Shown: one piece after another, positions 43,984-54,055 of the stretch
Position numbering within the stretch: position 1 is the stretch's first letter
Layout of the letters: every line of letters starts with the position of its first letter
From: Spizellomyces punctatus DAOM BR117
Taxonomy: Eukaryota; Chytridiomycota; Chytridiomycetes; Spizellomycetales; Spizellomycetaceae
Length of the DNA stretch: 63,916 nt
Reading direction: 5' to 3'
Assembly (NCBI RefSeq): GCF_000182565.1
Contig: NW_015971563.1
Span: 5,453-69,368 of the forward strand
The notes under the pieces: model-generated
What the model was told of the DNA's origin: nothing
The model's database searches: none
Seen by the model: the letters and a program-made list of their open reading frames with translations, nothing else
Position numbers and translations under genes: made by a program

Positions 43984-45926
43984 GTGAAAGGCACATGCCA
44001 ATTCGATGGCTGACGCATGTGGTATTCTGTATTTGGTTATCACCGTGTATATGTGTTTCATAAATGTAGTGTAAATTGTCACCTGCAATAACAACCGCGT
44101 TGGCAAGACGCTATTATTCTTCCTCAATGAAGAGCCCCGTATCAATTTATCTACTTAGAAAACGCTTTTCATTGATATCATTCTCTCATCATCTGTGAGC
44201 CAACACAACCATGGTATCCCCATCAACAAAAGAGAAGGAAGAAGCCCTCCAGTGGAGGGCACAACATGCTCTACGGCTCTGGTAAGCTGACTAAGCCTCC
44301 GGTTAAGCCACGCCCAGGACCCCGCCGACTGGCCATTCATAACACGTCACCTCAGCTGGCCGCATTCGTTTATGTTCTTCTCGCCCTCCCCACCGGATAT
44401 GTTCCCCCAAATGCATACGGGGGCAAGATATCACAGGCAGCGACTAGTACGTCGGTGAAATTGTATCGCACCGCACAACAAACAACCCAAACGACGGACA
44501 CGCTTAGGGAATCCCCACCACTTCAAACAACGGCCCAAACAACGGATACGTGATACGTGGGAAATCCTTACCCACACCAGACAATGGCTCGAATAACCCA
44601 TGGTCGCAAAACGCAAGTGTGAAAAGCGGCGAGACGAAAATCCACCAAGCAGAATGTTTTGTCGGGGTGATAGGAACTCCTGCAATGGGATACCTCCTAT
44701 CCCAGCAGACGAAGACCGGTGCCCGTTGTGCAAGAAGACGACATATCAATGTTCGTCGCGCGACGACAAGGGTTACAAATGCCACAAGTGCCGCCTCAAT
44801 AATTCGAATTCGATTTCTGATGCAGTCAGTTCTTGGTGAGTGCACGAGAAAGTCCATTGCTCATGTGGCCACACTGAACTGAATCATCTGCTCTTGACAG
44901 CACACAACAAATAGAACCGAGTCGCCTGAGGTCAATACATCCTGGAACCTCTCCGCAAGGCCGTAAATCGCACGCTCCAATCGAATAGGCAATGCGGCCA
45001 ACCTCATCCTGCCCTCGTCATTCCTATTATCTTGGTGCACCTTCTGGGAGATCCTGTGCAGTTTGTGGGGAAAACTGCCACGACACAGACCTGCGTGAAA
45101 GTTAATTCCCGTGGCCGCCATCCGGATCTGCTGCCGAGAAAGACCACGTCATCCGATGGATCTTTGGAACTTGGATTGCCGCTGAGCATTTGCCCGATAG
45201 CGCCGTAGGGGGGGGGGGGGGGGGGGGACTTGATTATCTGAAGCTTTGGCACATATGGAAATGTGCTGTCGGGAGTATGGGTGCACGGTCGCTTTTCGCG
45301 ACCATGCGTCGTTTAGGCCGTTGTCTGGTGGGGGTAAGGATTTCCCACGTATCACGTATCTGTTGTTTGGGCCGTTGTTTGAAGCGGTGGGGATTCCCTA
45401 AACGTGCCCGTCGTTTGGGCTGTTGTGCGGTGTGGTAAGGAGAAAGAGGGAGCCGCTTTGTGAAGACCAGACCAATCTGTTCAGTGCATGCAAGCACGGG
45501 TTCACATTAGTTACACATATTTGACCAGTATGTAGTCTACCCTGAGCTACTCCATAAAATAATCAAGTACTGTTATTAGCTCGCTTATATGTTACATAAA
45601 TATAGTTTAAAGCGTGACAAGCAATAACAACAGCTTTGGCAAGAGATTTAAACCAGAAATAACAACAGCGTCATGATCCAATAAAAGAGTAGATCAGTTT
45701 GTTTATTTAAAAAACGCGTCACTAAGCCACTCTTGCCAGACAGAACGCTGCTTTCCAGACAGAGCTTATTCTCGTTGTCCAGCAGCGCTCTTTTTGATTG
45801 ATTTCGATCTGAAAACGCTCCATCATTGACACCATTTCCCCGCATCTATCCACACATACCAAACCCTACCAACAACCAACCACTTGAACCAAATCTCCCG
45901 GCCTTTTGAAATCTCAACCCCAAAGC
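43984..45926. pseudogene. Decayed, rearranged duplicate of the downstream ATPase gene
   Basis: This region contains scrambled pieces of the gene at 45927. (1) The upstream flank at 44060-44180 resembles 45600-45830 (CAATAACAACCGCGTTGGCA versus CAATAACAACAGCTTTGGCA). (2) A start at about 44211 encodes MVSPSTKEKEEALQW, like MRTPAQQEEDEALAW of the intact protein, and soon breaks. (3) On the minus strand, 45121-44880 encodes AATGINFHAGLCRGSFPHK and ERAIYGLAERFQDVL, near-identical to the intact protein before its P-loop. (4) Near 45450, GGGAGCCGCTTTGTGAAGACC matches the C-terminal GGRFVKT region. (5) The segments 44455-44610 and 45290-45440 are inverted repeats flanking the inverted piece. A zinc-ribbon fragment at 44650-44815 is also present. 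Confidence 0.75.
44455..45440. repeat. Inverted repeat pair (about 150 bp arms) around an inverted gene piece
   Basis: The left arm (about 44455-44610) and right arm (about 45290-45440) are reverse complements over about 150 bp with scattered mismatches. Shared runs include GGTAAGGATTTCCCACGTAT and GGTGGGGATTCCCTAA. The enclosed 680 bp contain the zinc-ribbon fragment and the inverted ATPase fragment. A homopolymer of about 20 G lies near 45208-45228. Confidence 0.75.
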
Positions 45927-48200
45927 ATGCGGACCCCTGCGCAACAAGAGGAAGACGAAGCCTTAGCTTGGGTTCATACGAGAGTACGAACTATGTGCGC
46001 GAGAAACCAGGAATGGAATATCAGCGATCTGGTCAACGTGTTGAGAAGGGAAAACGACGCATTGACAGCCGCCTTCAGCAGAATAGGGAAGAACTGGAGT
46101 ACCATTCTGGATAGGCACTTTCCGAATGAGTTTGACTTCAGAACCGCGGAAGGAAGAACCTACCTGCGGCTCCGACCCGGCGGCGGCGGAACCCCGTCTG
46201 ACGACGGCGGCTCTGCTGCCGTCGGGAAGGAAGTGGCTACTGACGTTGGGAAGGAGGTCGCTATTAACGTTGCGAGATTGGCTTTAGTGAGCCCAATGAG
46301 TAACCGAGCCAACGTCACGAAAATAAACAGCAAGCAACTGTATGATGAGATGAGAGCGATCACAGAAGAGGCCCCGTACGTAGTCGTCCATGATTGGGGT
46401 TCTGCTTTTCTCGTTGGTGTTCCTGGGGGACGCACCTTTGTTGCTGTCCCATCCCTTCATGCCAGCAATATGAAAGAAATTCGAGATCATCAACGCAACT
46501 TGTTTGACAAAGGGAAGATGGTCATCAGTTGGCATTCCTCTGCTAGCCCTCCCGGTACTGAAGAGTGCACCGTTTGGAATTTCTACAGGGGTTTGGTACA
46601 ACTGCAAAAGCCGTTGAAGAATAAGCTACTAATACCCATCAACGAAAGCTCGTACGAAGAATTTCGAGATGTTTTCGCCGCAACCTTCTCCATCCCAAAC
46701 GTCTCCGTTCCTGAACTTGGAGCGAACACCGAGCAATGGCTTACGTCGGCCGGCAATGAAGCGATGGCGTTGATTGATAGCTGCATTCTACTCGGCCAAT
46801 TAAAAATAATGATCGAGCTGCGCTTATCAGAGGGCAAAGAGACAGTTGGCAAGGTTCCTAAGCTGCCGATTGTCGCCGCCTACGACGAAGACGCCTACGA
46901 TATCGACTTATTAACATCTTTTGACAAGGCGTGGAAGGCAATCCACCGTTTTCAGAACCCGACTGCAAAATTAGTCCCCGTGCCCCCATTCCCCGGTGGT
47001 GATATCCTTCAAGCCCGCAGGCAATGTCTTACTCCAGACGGCAGATTTCCATATGCGCCAGAGCTGCAGATCATCAAGCCTCCCCTACGGCGCATATTGC
47101 AAATGCTTAGCGGTGATCCAAGTACCAAGGAGAACTACCTCGACCCATGGTACGACGAAGAAGATCGCGTCTATACTGTACACGAAGGCAGCCCCAGCGG
47201 CGTCGCCGGCTCCTTCCGGACGGCTGGTGATGCCGCCGGGGCCGCCACCGACAGTGAGCAAGGTCCATTGGATGACGTGGTCGACCTGCGACAAGGGCTC
47301 CTGGATGCTTTCAAACCCACTGAGCTCGAAAACCTCAGTGAAATCTATCTGGATGTGGGAGACGCAGCGTCCGCTATCACGTTCAAGGGAGAATACCGGG
47401 AGTTCTCTGTGAAGCCTCTTTCTCGGGCGCAGATCCAGATGGCGGCGACGGGAATTCCCTTTCATGCCGATCTGTGTCGTGGCAGTTTTCCGAACGAACT
47501 GCACAGGATCTCGCAAAAGTTGCAGCGAGATGTGCTCGATGACGAGGGCAAGATGGGTTTAGCTGGATTGACCATTCGAGTGGAGCGGGCGATTTACGGG
47601 CTTGCAGAGAGGTTTCAAGATATACTGAATTCAGATGACTCTGTTTTATTTGTTGGCCTGCCGGGTGCTGGGAAAACCGCCGTGTTACGGGATGTGTGTG
47701 CATACATAGCAGAGGGAATCCATCCAAGAAAACTTGCATTAGTAGATTCATCGCAAGAACTTGGCGGTGCAGACTTCGTGCGGCACAAATGTCTTGGCCG
47801 TACAAGGTGGTTTGGCGGTTTGGGCTGGGAGGGCGATCTTGCGGAACTAATGTCGCTGATCATGCGCAACCACACTCCACTTGTGATGGCCACCGACGAG
47901 ATCACGGCTCGATCGGAAATCGACGCCGCCCGCAGCATCAAAGAAAGTGGTCTTCGTATGCTTGCCACCTGCCATGGGTCATTCCAGGATTTGATCAAGC
48001 ACCCTGACAAGAATACTCTGCTCGGTGGTATTGCATCTGTGACAGTCACGGATGAGAAGGCGCAAAAGGGGGGCCGCTTTGTGAAGACCATGCAGTCGCG
48101 AGCAAAGAGTCCGATATTCGATGTGATAATCGAAATCCACTCGAAGACACAGTATGTCGTCCTATCGAAACATCGGCGAGGCGGTAGATCGTGCCATTGA
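45927..48200 (+). CDS. SpoIIIAA/Ycf45-type P-loop ATPase with novel N-terminus
   Basis: Single exon, 757 residues. The C-terminal 200 residues are a AAA+/secretion-type P-loop domain of the SpoIIIAA/Ycf45 group. They include Walker A GLPGAGKT (577-584), LALVDSSQELGG, a GRTRW motif, Walker B-like PLVMATDEI (D657, E658), and then the family hallmarks LATCHGSFQDLIKHP (H683), LLGGIASVTVTDEKAQKGG and PIFDVIIEI. These residues are intact, so ATP binding is likely. The nearest relatives I know are plastid Ycf45 and cyanobacterial R3H-ATPases; I see no R3H domain here. Residues 10-90 (DLVNVLRRENDALTAAF, FDFRTAEGRTYLRL) resemble a LOTUS/OST-HTH winged helix. Residues 130-310 vaguely recall an EXD1-like exonuclease fold without its acidic residues. 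Both are weak inferences. The start was chosen at MRTPAQQEEDEALAW because the decayed copy upstream aligns from that methionine. Partner and role are unknown. Confidence 0.85.
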   Translation: MRTPAQQEEDEALAWVHTRVRTMCARNQEWNISDLVNVLRRENDALTAAFSRIGKNWSTILDRHFPNEFDFRTAEGRTYLRLRPGGGGTPSDDGGSAAVGKEVATDVGKEVAINVARLALVSPMSNRANVTKINSKQLYDEMRAITEEAPYVVVHDWGSAFLVGVPGGRTFVAVPSLHASNMKEIRDHQRNLFDKGKMVISWHSSASPPGTEECTVWNFYRGLVQLQKPLKNKLLIPINESSYEEFRDVFAATFSIPNVSVPELGANTEQWLTSAGNEAMALIDSCILLGQLKIMIELRLSEGKETVGKVPKLPIVAAYDEDAYDIDLLTSFDKAWKAIHRFQNPTAKLVPVPPFPGGDILQARRQCLTPDGRFPYAPELQIIKPPLRRILQMLSGDPSTKENYLDPWYDEEDRVYTVHEGSPSGVAGSFRTAGDAAGAATDSEQGPLDDVVDLRQGLLDAFKPTELENLSEIYLDVGDAASAITFKGEYREFSVKPLSRAQIQMAATGIPFHADLCRGSFPNELHRISQKLQRDVLDDEGKMGLAGLTIRVERAIYGLAERFQDILNSDDSVLFVGLPGAGKTAVLRDVCAYIAEGIHPRKLALVDSSQELGGADFVRHKCLGRTRWFGGLGWEGDLAELMSLIMRNHTPLVMATDEITARSEIDAARSIKESGLRMLATCHGSFQDLIKHPDKNTLLGGIASVTVTDEKAQKGGRFVKTMQSRAKSPIFDVIIEIHSKTQYVVLSKHRRGGRSCH

Positions 48201-49392
48201 CTTCCAACCTGTTGTTGCGGAGCATCGCTGGCTCGATGAAAGAGGAGTCCTGATGTCCCGCTTCTCGCCGACATTTATCTTTGAGATTGCTCCGACGTTG
48301 TGACGGTCGGCGAACCTCCAGGGGCTCCGGCGGCGTCGGTCAGCTCGATCGATGCTGCTGGAGCTCCCGGGCTCTGGCGCAATTATTGGTGATGGACACA
48401 AATGAGTGCGTGACAGATGCGTAACGGTCATCATCCTGCTGCTGTCTTGGAATAACTTGTAAATTTGTGTATATCTGATCTGTGTTGCTTGCTGATGTGA
48501 AGATTTCTCGCTTCTGTATCATTTGCAATATAAAATATCTGAAACCATGACAGTTTGGTGACTTTCAAGTTCAGTCTGAATCGATTCATCACTTACTACA
48601 GTGTAGCGCCATTCAATTGACATGGCCGACTGCTTTGACCCATTTTTCTCTTGAACTAGAACAGCAAATGGTGCTGGGTTTGTTACAGAGTACTTATAGA
48701 GAAAACATTCTCCGATGCTAGGAAATACCCAGCCTCTTTTATTGCAGTTGAAAGCGTGACAAACTTGTGAACTAGTCTGTAATAGGTGGAAAACGGCCAG
48801 TCGATCATAGTTTGAAATGTCGCGCTTGATCACGCTACTAAGTTCTCTAGGGAGTACCCAATATTGATAATGAATAAATCCTATGGAGGTTTCAATAACG
48901 ACAGAGTTCAAAGTCCACCCAACCAACTGTTTCATAGTATGCTACTATTATCGGTGCCTCACCAATGAGATTGCAAACTTGAGGAGTATACAATGTTGTG
49001 GTGTCATCGGTGAATTTCGACTTTGCAGGCCGGCGCTCTGTTATCATCCCCCTGAACGTAACAAAAACCCGAAATGATATCCTAGAGGTACAATTGTAGA
49101 GGTACAATTGTTGATGCCTTGCAAGAATGCATTTTGGCGCTTCTGGCTCGCGCACCGACTAGGCGGCTTCTAGCGCTATCACCAAAGGAACTGGCGCTAA
49201 GACGCGCATATCGTAATTAAGAGACCCGCCGCGATTCCAGACATGCCTGAGTTCACAAGTCTGGAACAGAATGGCGGCATATTAAGTGGAAATGGCTTCT
49301 GATTCGTGACGGACAATACTTCTTATGCTAATGATGTGCAGGAAAAAATACCTACGGAACCAAGAAAAAATAACTACGGAACCACCTACGGA
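48201..49392. other. Intergenic with one weak open frame (48519-48935, minus)
   Basis: The only notable frame is a 138-residue minus-strand frame at 48519-48935 (start MKQLVGWTLNSVVIETSIGF). It has varied composition and could be a real small protein, but it has no family resemblance, and my attempt to splice it to upstream sequence failed on phase. Otherwise I see nothing. Confidence 0.3.
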
Positions 49393-49478
49393 CGCTCCCG
49401 GCCAGGGTCGAACTGGCAACCTCTCGGTAGCTATTCTGGATAACAGCCGAACGCGCTAACCAATTGCGCCACGGAAGC
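49393..49478 (-). tRNA. tRNA-Asn (GTT) with a 12-nt intron
   Basis: The complement folds with acceptor stem GCTTCCG/CGGGAGC (one G-U), a D arm (GCGCAATTGGTTAGCGC), anticodon stem TTCGG/CCGAG and T arm GCCAG/CTGGC with TTCGACC. The anticodon loop reads CTGTTA, then about 12 nt (TCCAGAATAGCT), then A, which puts a canonical intron after position 37. The anticodon is GTT. Without the intron the loop would be far too long. Confidence 0.85.
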
Positions 49479-50353
49479 CTTAATTTTTCAGTGCTTGGGT
49501 GTAAATATGTGTATAAATAAATATGGCACACGTAGCGCAAACTATTGCGATTGATTTATTTGGGATTTCCAATGAGCGATTTCCAATGCGCTCATTGCAC
49601 CAAAACTGTGCCCAGTGGCACCCGTACACACCTTCTCAGGTGCCCAGTCAAATGAACACATGCAACCCGACGCAAAGACGGCTAAAAAAGGCTTTAGTTC
49701 CGTTGGTGCGTAGGCGTGTCGTCACAAAAAAAAATAGGTATGAAAAAAATAAACAGTTGGTGCTGCAAAGGGCTTTTGCTGAGTGGCGGAGAGGGTAAGC
49801 GTCCGAATCGCTGAGCCCCCCGCCGTTTTTCTTAAAGTTTCAGAGCCCAAAAAGCTTAGTAAGAAACTCTTAGTGTGTGTACGTGTGTGTAATTTGAATG
49901 GCTGACAGTTCCCCCCCAAATTTCAATTTGTCTGATGAAGGGATACATTCCGCAAGTCGCGCACTCACTACGAATTGTATCCTCTCCTTTTCTTTTTTTT
50001 CTTCTTCTTCTTTTTCTGTTTAGAACCCATGTCATTTAAAAACAAGGGAACGTCCTTTTGTCTTTTGTATCTTGTTCATTGGGACAGCTGTTTTGTTTCA
50101 TAGGATATAAACTGACCCATCACGCGGGTCACAAGGGAAACACCCCATAATAAAAGCCATAGTGTGCTCACTCGCAACACGGATCGGGACGCGGGATTGC
50201 GCAAGAAGGGAAAATCCAAAAGTATGTGTGTTGGGTGAATTGTCGTCATTTAATATACTGCCCGATGGGCTTTCTGTTTACTCACATTTTTGCTTTAAAA
50301 GCAAGAACACATTCCCGTATTTCCTTCGTTATTTCAACAATATACAAAAAGAC
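49479..50353. other. Intergenic, promoter side of the acetyltransferase gene
   Basis: I find no gene. A long pyrimidine tract (TTTTCTTTTTTTTCTTCTTC) occurs near 49985-50015, and AATAAAAGCC near 50150 is weakly TATA-like. The open frame of the downstream gene extends upstream to 50162 but looks non-coding there. Confidence 0.4.
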
Positions 50354-51103
50354 ATGCAGTTTCTCCCGTCTCCCTCTACACACGCTTTTTCGACTTCATC
50401 CACCAAATTGCCAAAAACGCAAGCAACAACACATACAGCAGACGCCGCCCTAACGCGCGCGGCGGCCTCGTTGCTCTTTAGATTTCCTTCCGCTCAACCA
50501 CAGTCATCACCCTCCAAGTCATTCGATACCTCATGCTCTCCATATAGATCTACTCTCACAACTCCAAGACTCAAGCTCGTGCCTGTCGCAGATATACCCA
50601 AGAGATTTTTGGATCATGTAGCGGATTTACTAGATAGATTTGGGTTCAAGTCGATAGACGAGATGGACAAGCAACTTACGGGGCACCACGAAATGTGGAT
50701 TATCGAATTACAAGAAGGGTCATCAAGTGTATCATCATCAACATTCTCATCATCATCTTCCCTGGCACCTCGTTATGTTGGCATAGTTGATTTACGTGTC
50801 CATTCCCTTCCTTACACATCCTCGCCCGAGGCATCGCTCGAGCTATTGATCGCACCATTGTACCGAGGTCAAGGATATGCCACTGAAGCCGCCAAACACG
50901 TCCTAAAGCATGTTCTTCATCCATCGCAAGGACGCCCTCTGCACCGCGTCTCGGCAGCCACATCACCAGCATACCCGGCAATGGAGCGCGTTGTAGAAAA
51001 ATTGGGAATGCAGCCAGCTGATAACCTCGGCTACTGTACATTAGATGATGCTAGGTACTGGGAGATTACCGAAGAGGGCTTTGCAGACTTGTGGTTGGAG
51101 TAA
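50354..51103 (+). CDS. GNAT-family N-acetyltransferase (RimJ/RimL type)
   Basis: Single exon, 249 residues from MQFLPSPSTHAFSTSSTKLP. The GNAT fold is visible: LTTPRLKLVPV (about 72-82) as the typical first strand, YVGIVDLRV, LELLIAPLYRGQGYATEAAK (the R/Q-x-x-G-x-G/A acetyl-CoA loop, RGQGYA), then RVSAATSPAYPAMERVVEKL with the family's N/S-x-x-S/A-x-x-V-x-E-K-L-G pattern and YWEITEEGF. It should acetylate an amino group using acetyl-CoA; the substrate is unknown. The N-terminal 65 residues are S/T/A-rich and could be a mitochondrial or disordered leader. Upstream in-frame methionines were rejected because that sequence looks like leader DNA. Confidence 0.88.
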   Translation: MQFLPSPSTHAFSTSSTKLPKTQATTHTADAALTRAAASLLFRFPSAQPQSSPSKSFDTSCSPYRSTLTTPRLKLVPVADIPKRFLDHVADLLDRFGFKSIDEMDKQLTGHHEMWIIELQEGSSSVSSSTFSSSSSLAPRYVGIVDLRVHSLPYTSSPEASLELLIAPLYRGQGYATEAAKHVLKHVLHPSQGRPLHRVSAATSPAYPAMERVVEKLGMQPADNLGYCTLDDARYWEITEEGFADLWLE

Positions 51104-52016
51104 TTGTTATTGATTCAGAGCCTCTTTCTTTGTGCATGATTCTGTGCATTTTGCTTTAGACATACGTATACATTGATTTGCTATGTAAATATATTTTGTC
51201 CGTAAATATACTTTTGAGCACCATGTGTAATGTCCGTAGCACGCCCATAACATTCTCACTAACAGGGACATTGCAATCCAGGCCGACCTGGTGACTGCCG
51301 CATCACCAGACCAGCGAGCACAGTATTCCCAACGAAACCAGTTTTGCAATCGTGACGGTGTCCGCCGCCAATCCCCGCCACCAACCGCTGTCCAATACCC
51401 CCGGACACGAAATATTGGATGAGAAACCACAAGTGTAAGGAAGATGAAGGAAGATGAGCACAAAGAGGGGCCCCTGCACAGGTGGGACACACGTGAGCCT
51501 GTGTGGCTGAAGCGGCGAAGGAACTGGTTTCATACAACTCTCAGCTAATCCATTTTGTTGTCCCGAAATCGGCGACGATGCTGGGCTTGGCTCTTTGATT
51601 TGCCTGCGATCCAGATGGTTTGCCCGAGGACACATTGTATGCAGTATTCAGCCAAGATGACACTTGCGCCCTCCATTTCTCCCAAACTTTGATCGGTATG
51701 TCGTTCTTTGACCACATACGAACATGATCGTGCTCAAGCATGTATAGATTACTGCTATGATAATGCTAGTCTTATTGCCATATTGAAGAATACGTACACT
51801 ATACTGCTAATTACACCGCTTTGGTTGATAGTTTCAATATAAGTGGGAACATATACACTACACATTCGCCTCCCGATTTGTTGTGCGCAATATGTGGCGA
51901 GTCGATTCTACAAGCAGACGCACGTCAGAGCGGTTATTTCGTATCGTTAACGTATTTGAACAATCTGCAGGACGTGAAACACTTACCGAAAAGGATCCAG
52001 CTATGGTGCATGACGG
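51104..52016. other. Intergenic, weak minus-strand frames only
   Basis: Minus-strand frames at 51303-51635 and 51541-51741 overlap in different phases. The second (RMWSKNDIPIKVWEKWRAQV) looks mildly protein-like but has no recognised family or splice partner. I do not call a gene. Confidence 0.35.
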
Positions 52017-52889
52017 CTAACCAAAGAGAACATGAAATGCTTCGTTGAAAGTTTCCAGTAACACAGGTGAAATCTGTAGGTGTCCAGAATTGATTTTTTT
52101 CTTGAAATGCTGAAGCCGCTTGGTCCATTTGTCCACTTTTGACTCCACTGTTGACGCCATCTTTTTGAGTTGCGTCCAAAGATTCAGTATGTTATAGCTG
52201 TGGGAATGTTGGCCCGCCGTTATCAACCAGATGATTGGAAGACATAGGGATACAAAAAGCTTGTTCATATCACAGCACTTCTTGCAGTGAAGGCACTTGT
52301 GGCATTTGTAACCCTCCTCGTCACGCGACGAGTATTGATACATCGATTTCTTGCACAACGGGCACCGGTCTTCGTCTGCTCGGATAGGAGGTATCCCATT
52401 GCAGGATTTGCTACAGCGTAAAGCAGCTTGAAAAATCGACAGCATCTGGTGGTCATCGAAAGACACGGTCTCCATAGCCACCCAAAGGTCCTGAACCATT
52501 TCTTTCGACCGGGCTATCTTTCTCACTGCGGCACCTACGAGATCCAGACCCGAGAATTGCAACATGAACGCCATCTCCAAGTACTGCATGGCGCTCATAT
52601 TGGTAATCGCAAGATCGTCCTCACGGTGGGTATACATGCACATGATTATCCGAGTAAAGGTCTCGTCATCGGAAGTGAATGCCTTAGCATGAACCTCGTA
52701 GAGTATCTCGCCAGATTGCTCGTCGTTCCGCTTCTCTTCAAAGGACTTGTAGTGCTCGAAAAAGGCTGCCAATTGAAGGACCTCCATCTTGGCATAGAGA
52801 ATATTGCCGTTGTTGAGCACAATCCTGGTGTCGGCATCGTTCTGGTTATTAAATGCAGGAAGACCAGCAGGCTTGATCGGTTTTGTCAT
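52017..52889 (-). CDS. BTB/POZ-like protein with zinc ribbon and TM segment
   Basis: Single exon, 290 residues from MTKPIKPAGLPAFNNQNDAD. Residues about 18-130 follow a BTB/POZ pattern: DTRIVLNNGNILYAKMEVLQ, LAAFFEHYKSF, then FTRIIMCMYTHREDDLAI and YLEMAFMLQFSGLDLVGAAV. Residues about 165-200 form a four-cysteine zinc ribbon (RCPLCKKSMYQYSS, GYKCHKCLHCKKC). A hydrophobic stretch (LFVSLCLPIIWLITAG) follows, and then a lysine-rich helical tail. BTB domains mediate dimerisation and cullin-3 binding; whether this one does is inference. The zinc-ribbon segment, with the preceding NGIPPIRADED, recurs nearly unchanged at 44.65-44.8 kb. The BTB match is by pattern, not by a strict signature. Confidence 0.65.
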   Translation of the reverse strand: MTKPIKPAGLPAFNNQNDADTRIVLNNGNILYAKMEVLQLAAFFEHYKSFEEKRNDEQSGEILYEVHAKAFTSDDETFTRIIMCMYTHREDDLAITNMSAMQYLEMAFMLQFSGLDLVGAAVRKIARSKEMVQDLWVAMETVSFDDHQMLSIFQAALRCSKSCNGIPPIRADEDRCPLCKKSMYQYSSRDEEGYKCHKCLHCKKCCDMNKLFVSLCLPIIWLITAGQHSHSYNILNLWTQLKKMASTVESKVDKWTKRLQHFKKKINSGHLQISPVLLETFNEAFHVLFG

Positions 52890-54055
52890 CGTCGTAGTGC
52901 TGGAGTGTAAGTCGCGATAGAGCTTTCCAAGGAGAGCTTTGATTATTGGAAACCAATGGATTGAGCATCCATGGGAAACATCATATTACATCAATTCAAC
53001 ACACGGGTGACAGATGCTGGGCTTGTGAAGCAGAACGTGTATAGCAGGGATTTCATCACTTCTCCGTCCAACCCCGTGTGAACGTCAGTGATGGCTGGCA
53101 TTTATCTCGATCGAATCCGGCTTGAAAAACGTCGAGAACGTAAATGCTCATTTGCTCTCGTCAATTTTCTTGATTTTTGAGCTTTTACGGGCATGGTCTT
53201 TAAAGTGTTTTCCTGTTCACTATCCTCATCATATATAAGTTTCGCTTGTTAGCTTGGGATAGAGCACGCCAATTGCCTGCACTCTATGGTTTAATTCCTT
53301 TTGTGGATTGACTAATATCTGATGAGAAACATTCAGCGGTTGCATACGTTAGCGCTGCTAAAAGAAATAGAATACTTGAGCAATATACATCCCTTTTCCA
53401 TAGATCTGACACATGAATTGCTCAGAGCACTGTCAATTAGATTTTTCGACCATTGCTGCTTATGTAATGCCATGATCTTTTAGTGTTGCTGACATAAAGA
53501 CGACTTCCATACTTCTACAAAGTCGATATAATACAGAAGAACGGATCGGAATTTCTTCTTTTCTTTCTTAGACGGTAGATGCCGGAAGAGCTTCATTGCT
53601 CCATGCGCAGATGCATGTGAGAGGCAGCTAGAATGGCGCAGGGTTCAGCCAAAGAGACCTACTTGGAGCGGCAGAGAGCTAGAACGACAAAGGAGGGGTG
53701 AACTAGCCTTTGATCCCATCCAGTGATAGCCACCTCTTTATCGTTTAACCTGGAAATAGAGCACGCCGATGTCCTGGGGAAAAACGCGCTTTCCTCAAAG
53801 GGAGCAGTCGTTAACTAGGAAGTGTGATGTGCCTGTTCAGATTGTGCTAATCACTAGGTACTTCAAGAATCAGTGACGGACATCATGATATAGCTGTTCA
53901 GCATCACCGCCAGTTTTCACTCCGTAAATTGTTATCAACTTATTATCAAACTGTCACCCATAGTCACATTATCCATTTACATTTTGAGGCCCATGTGTTC
54001 TAAAAATCTCATAGATAGATCGCTGCTACCTAACGCTTCTCCGTGCCTAGATGCA
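52890..54055. other. Intergenic, nothing recognised
   Basis: This AT-rich spacer of about 1.2 kb has only short open frames. Phrases such as ATAGAGCACGCC recur (about 53260 and 53757), suggesting old local duplication. No gene or RNA was found. Confidence 0.45.

Noticed and set aside
48892-49155. Extra upstream exon for the weak frame at 48519-48935
   Set aside because: A GTGAGG...ACAG intron is present, but the phases do not match, so the join would shift the frame.
49780-49870. tRNA-like sequence (GCTGAGTGGCGGAGAGGGTAA)
   Set aside because: It has a box A-like stretch, but no proper box B (GGTTCGA) and no matching acceptor stem, so it is at best a relic.
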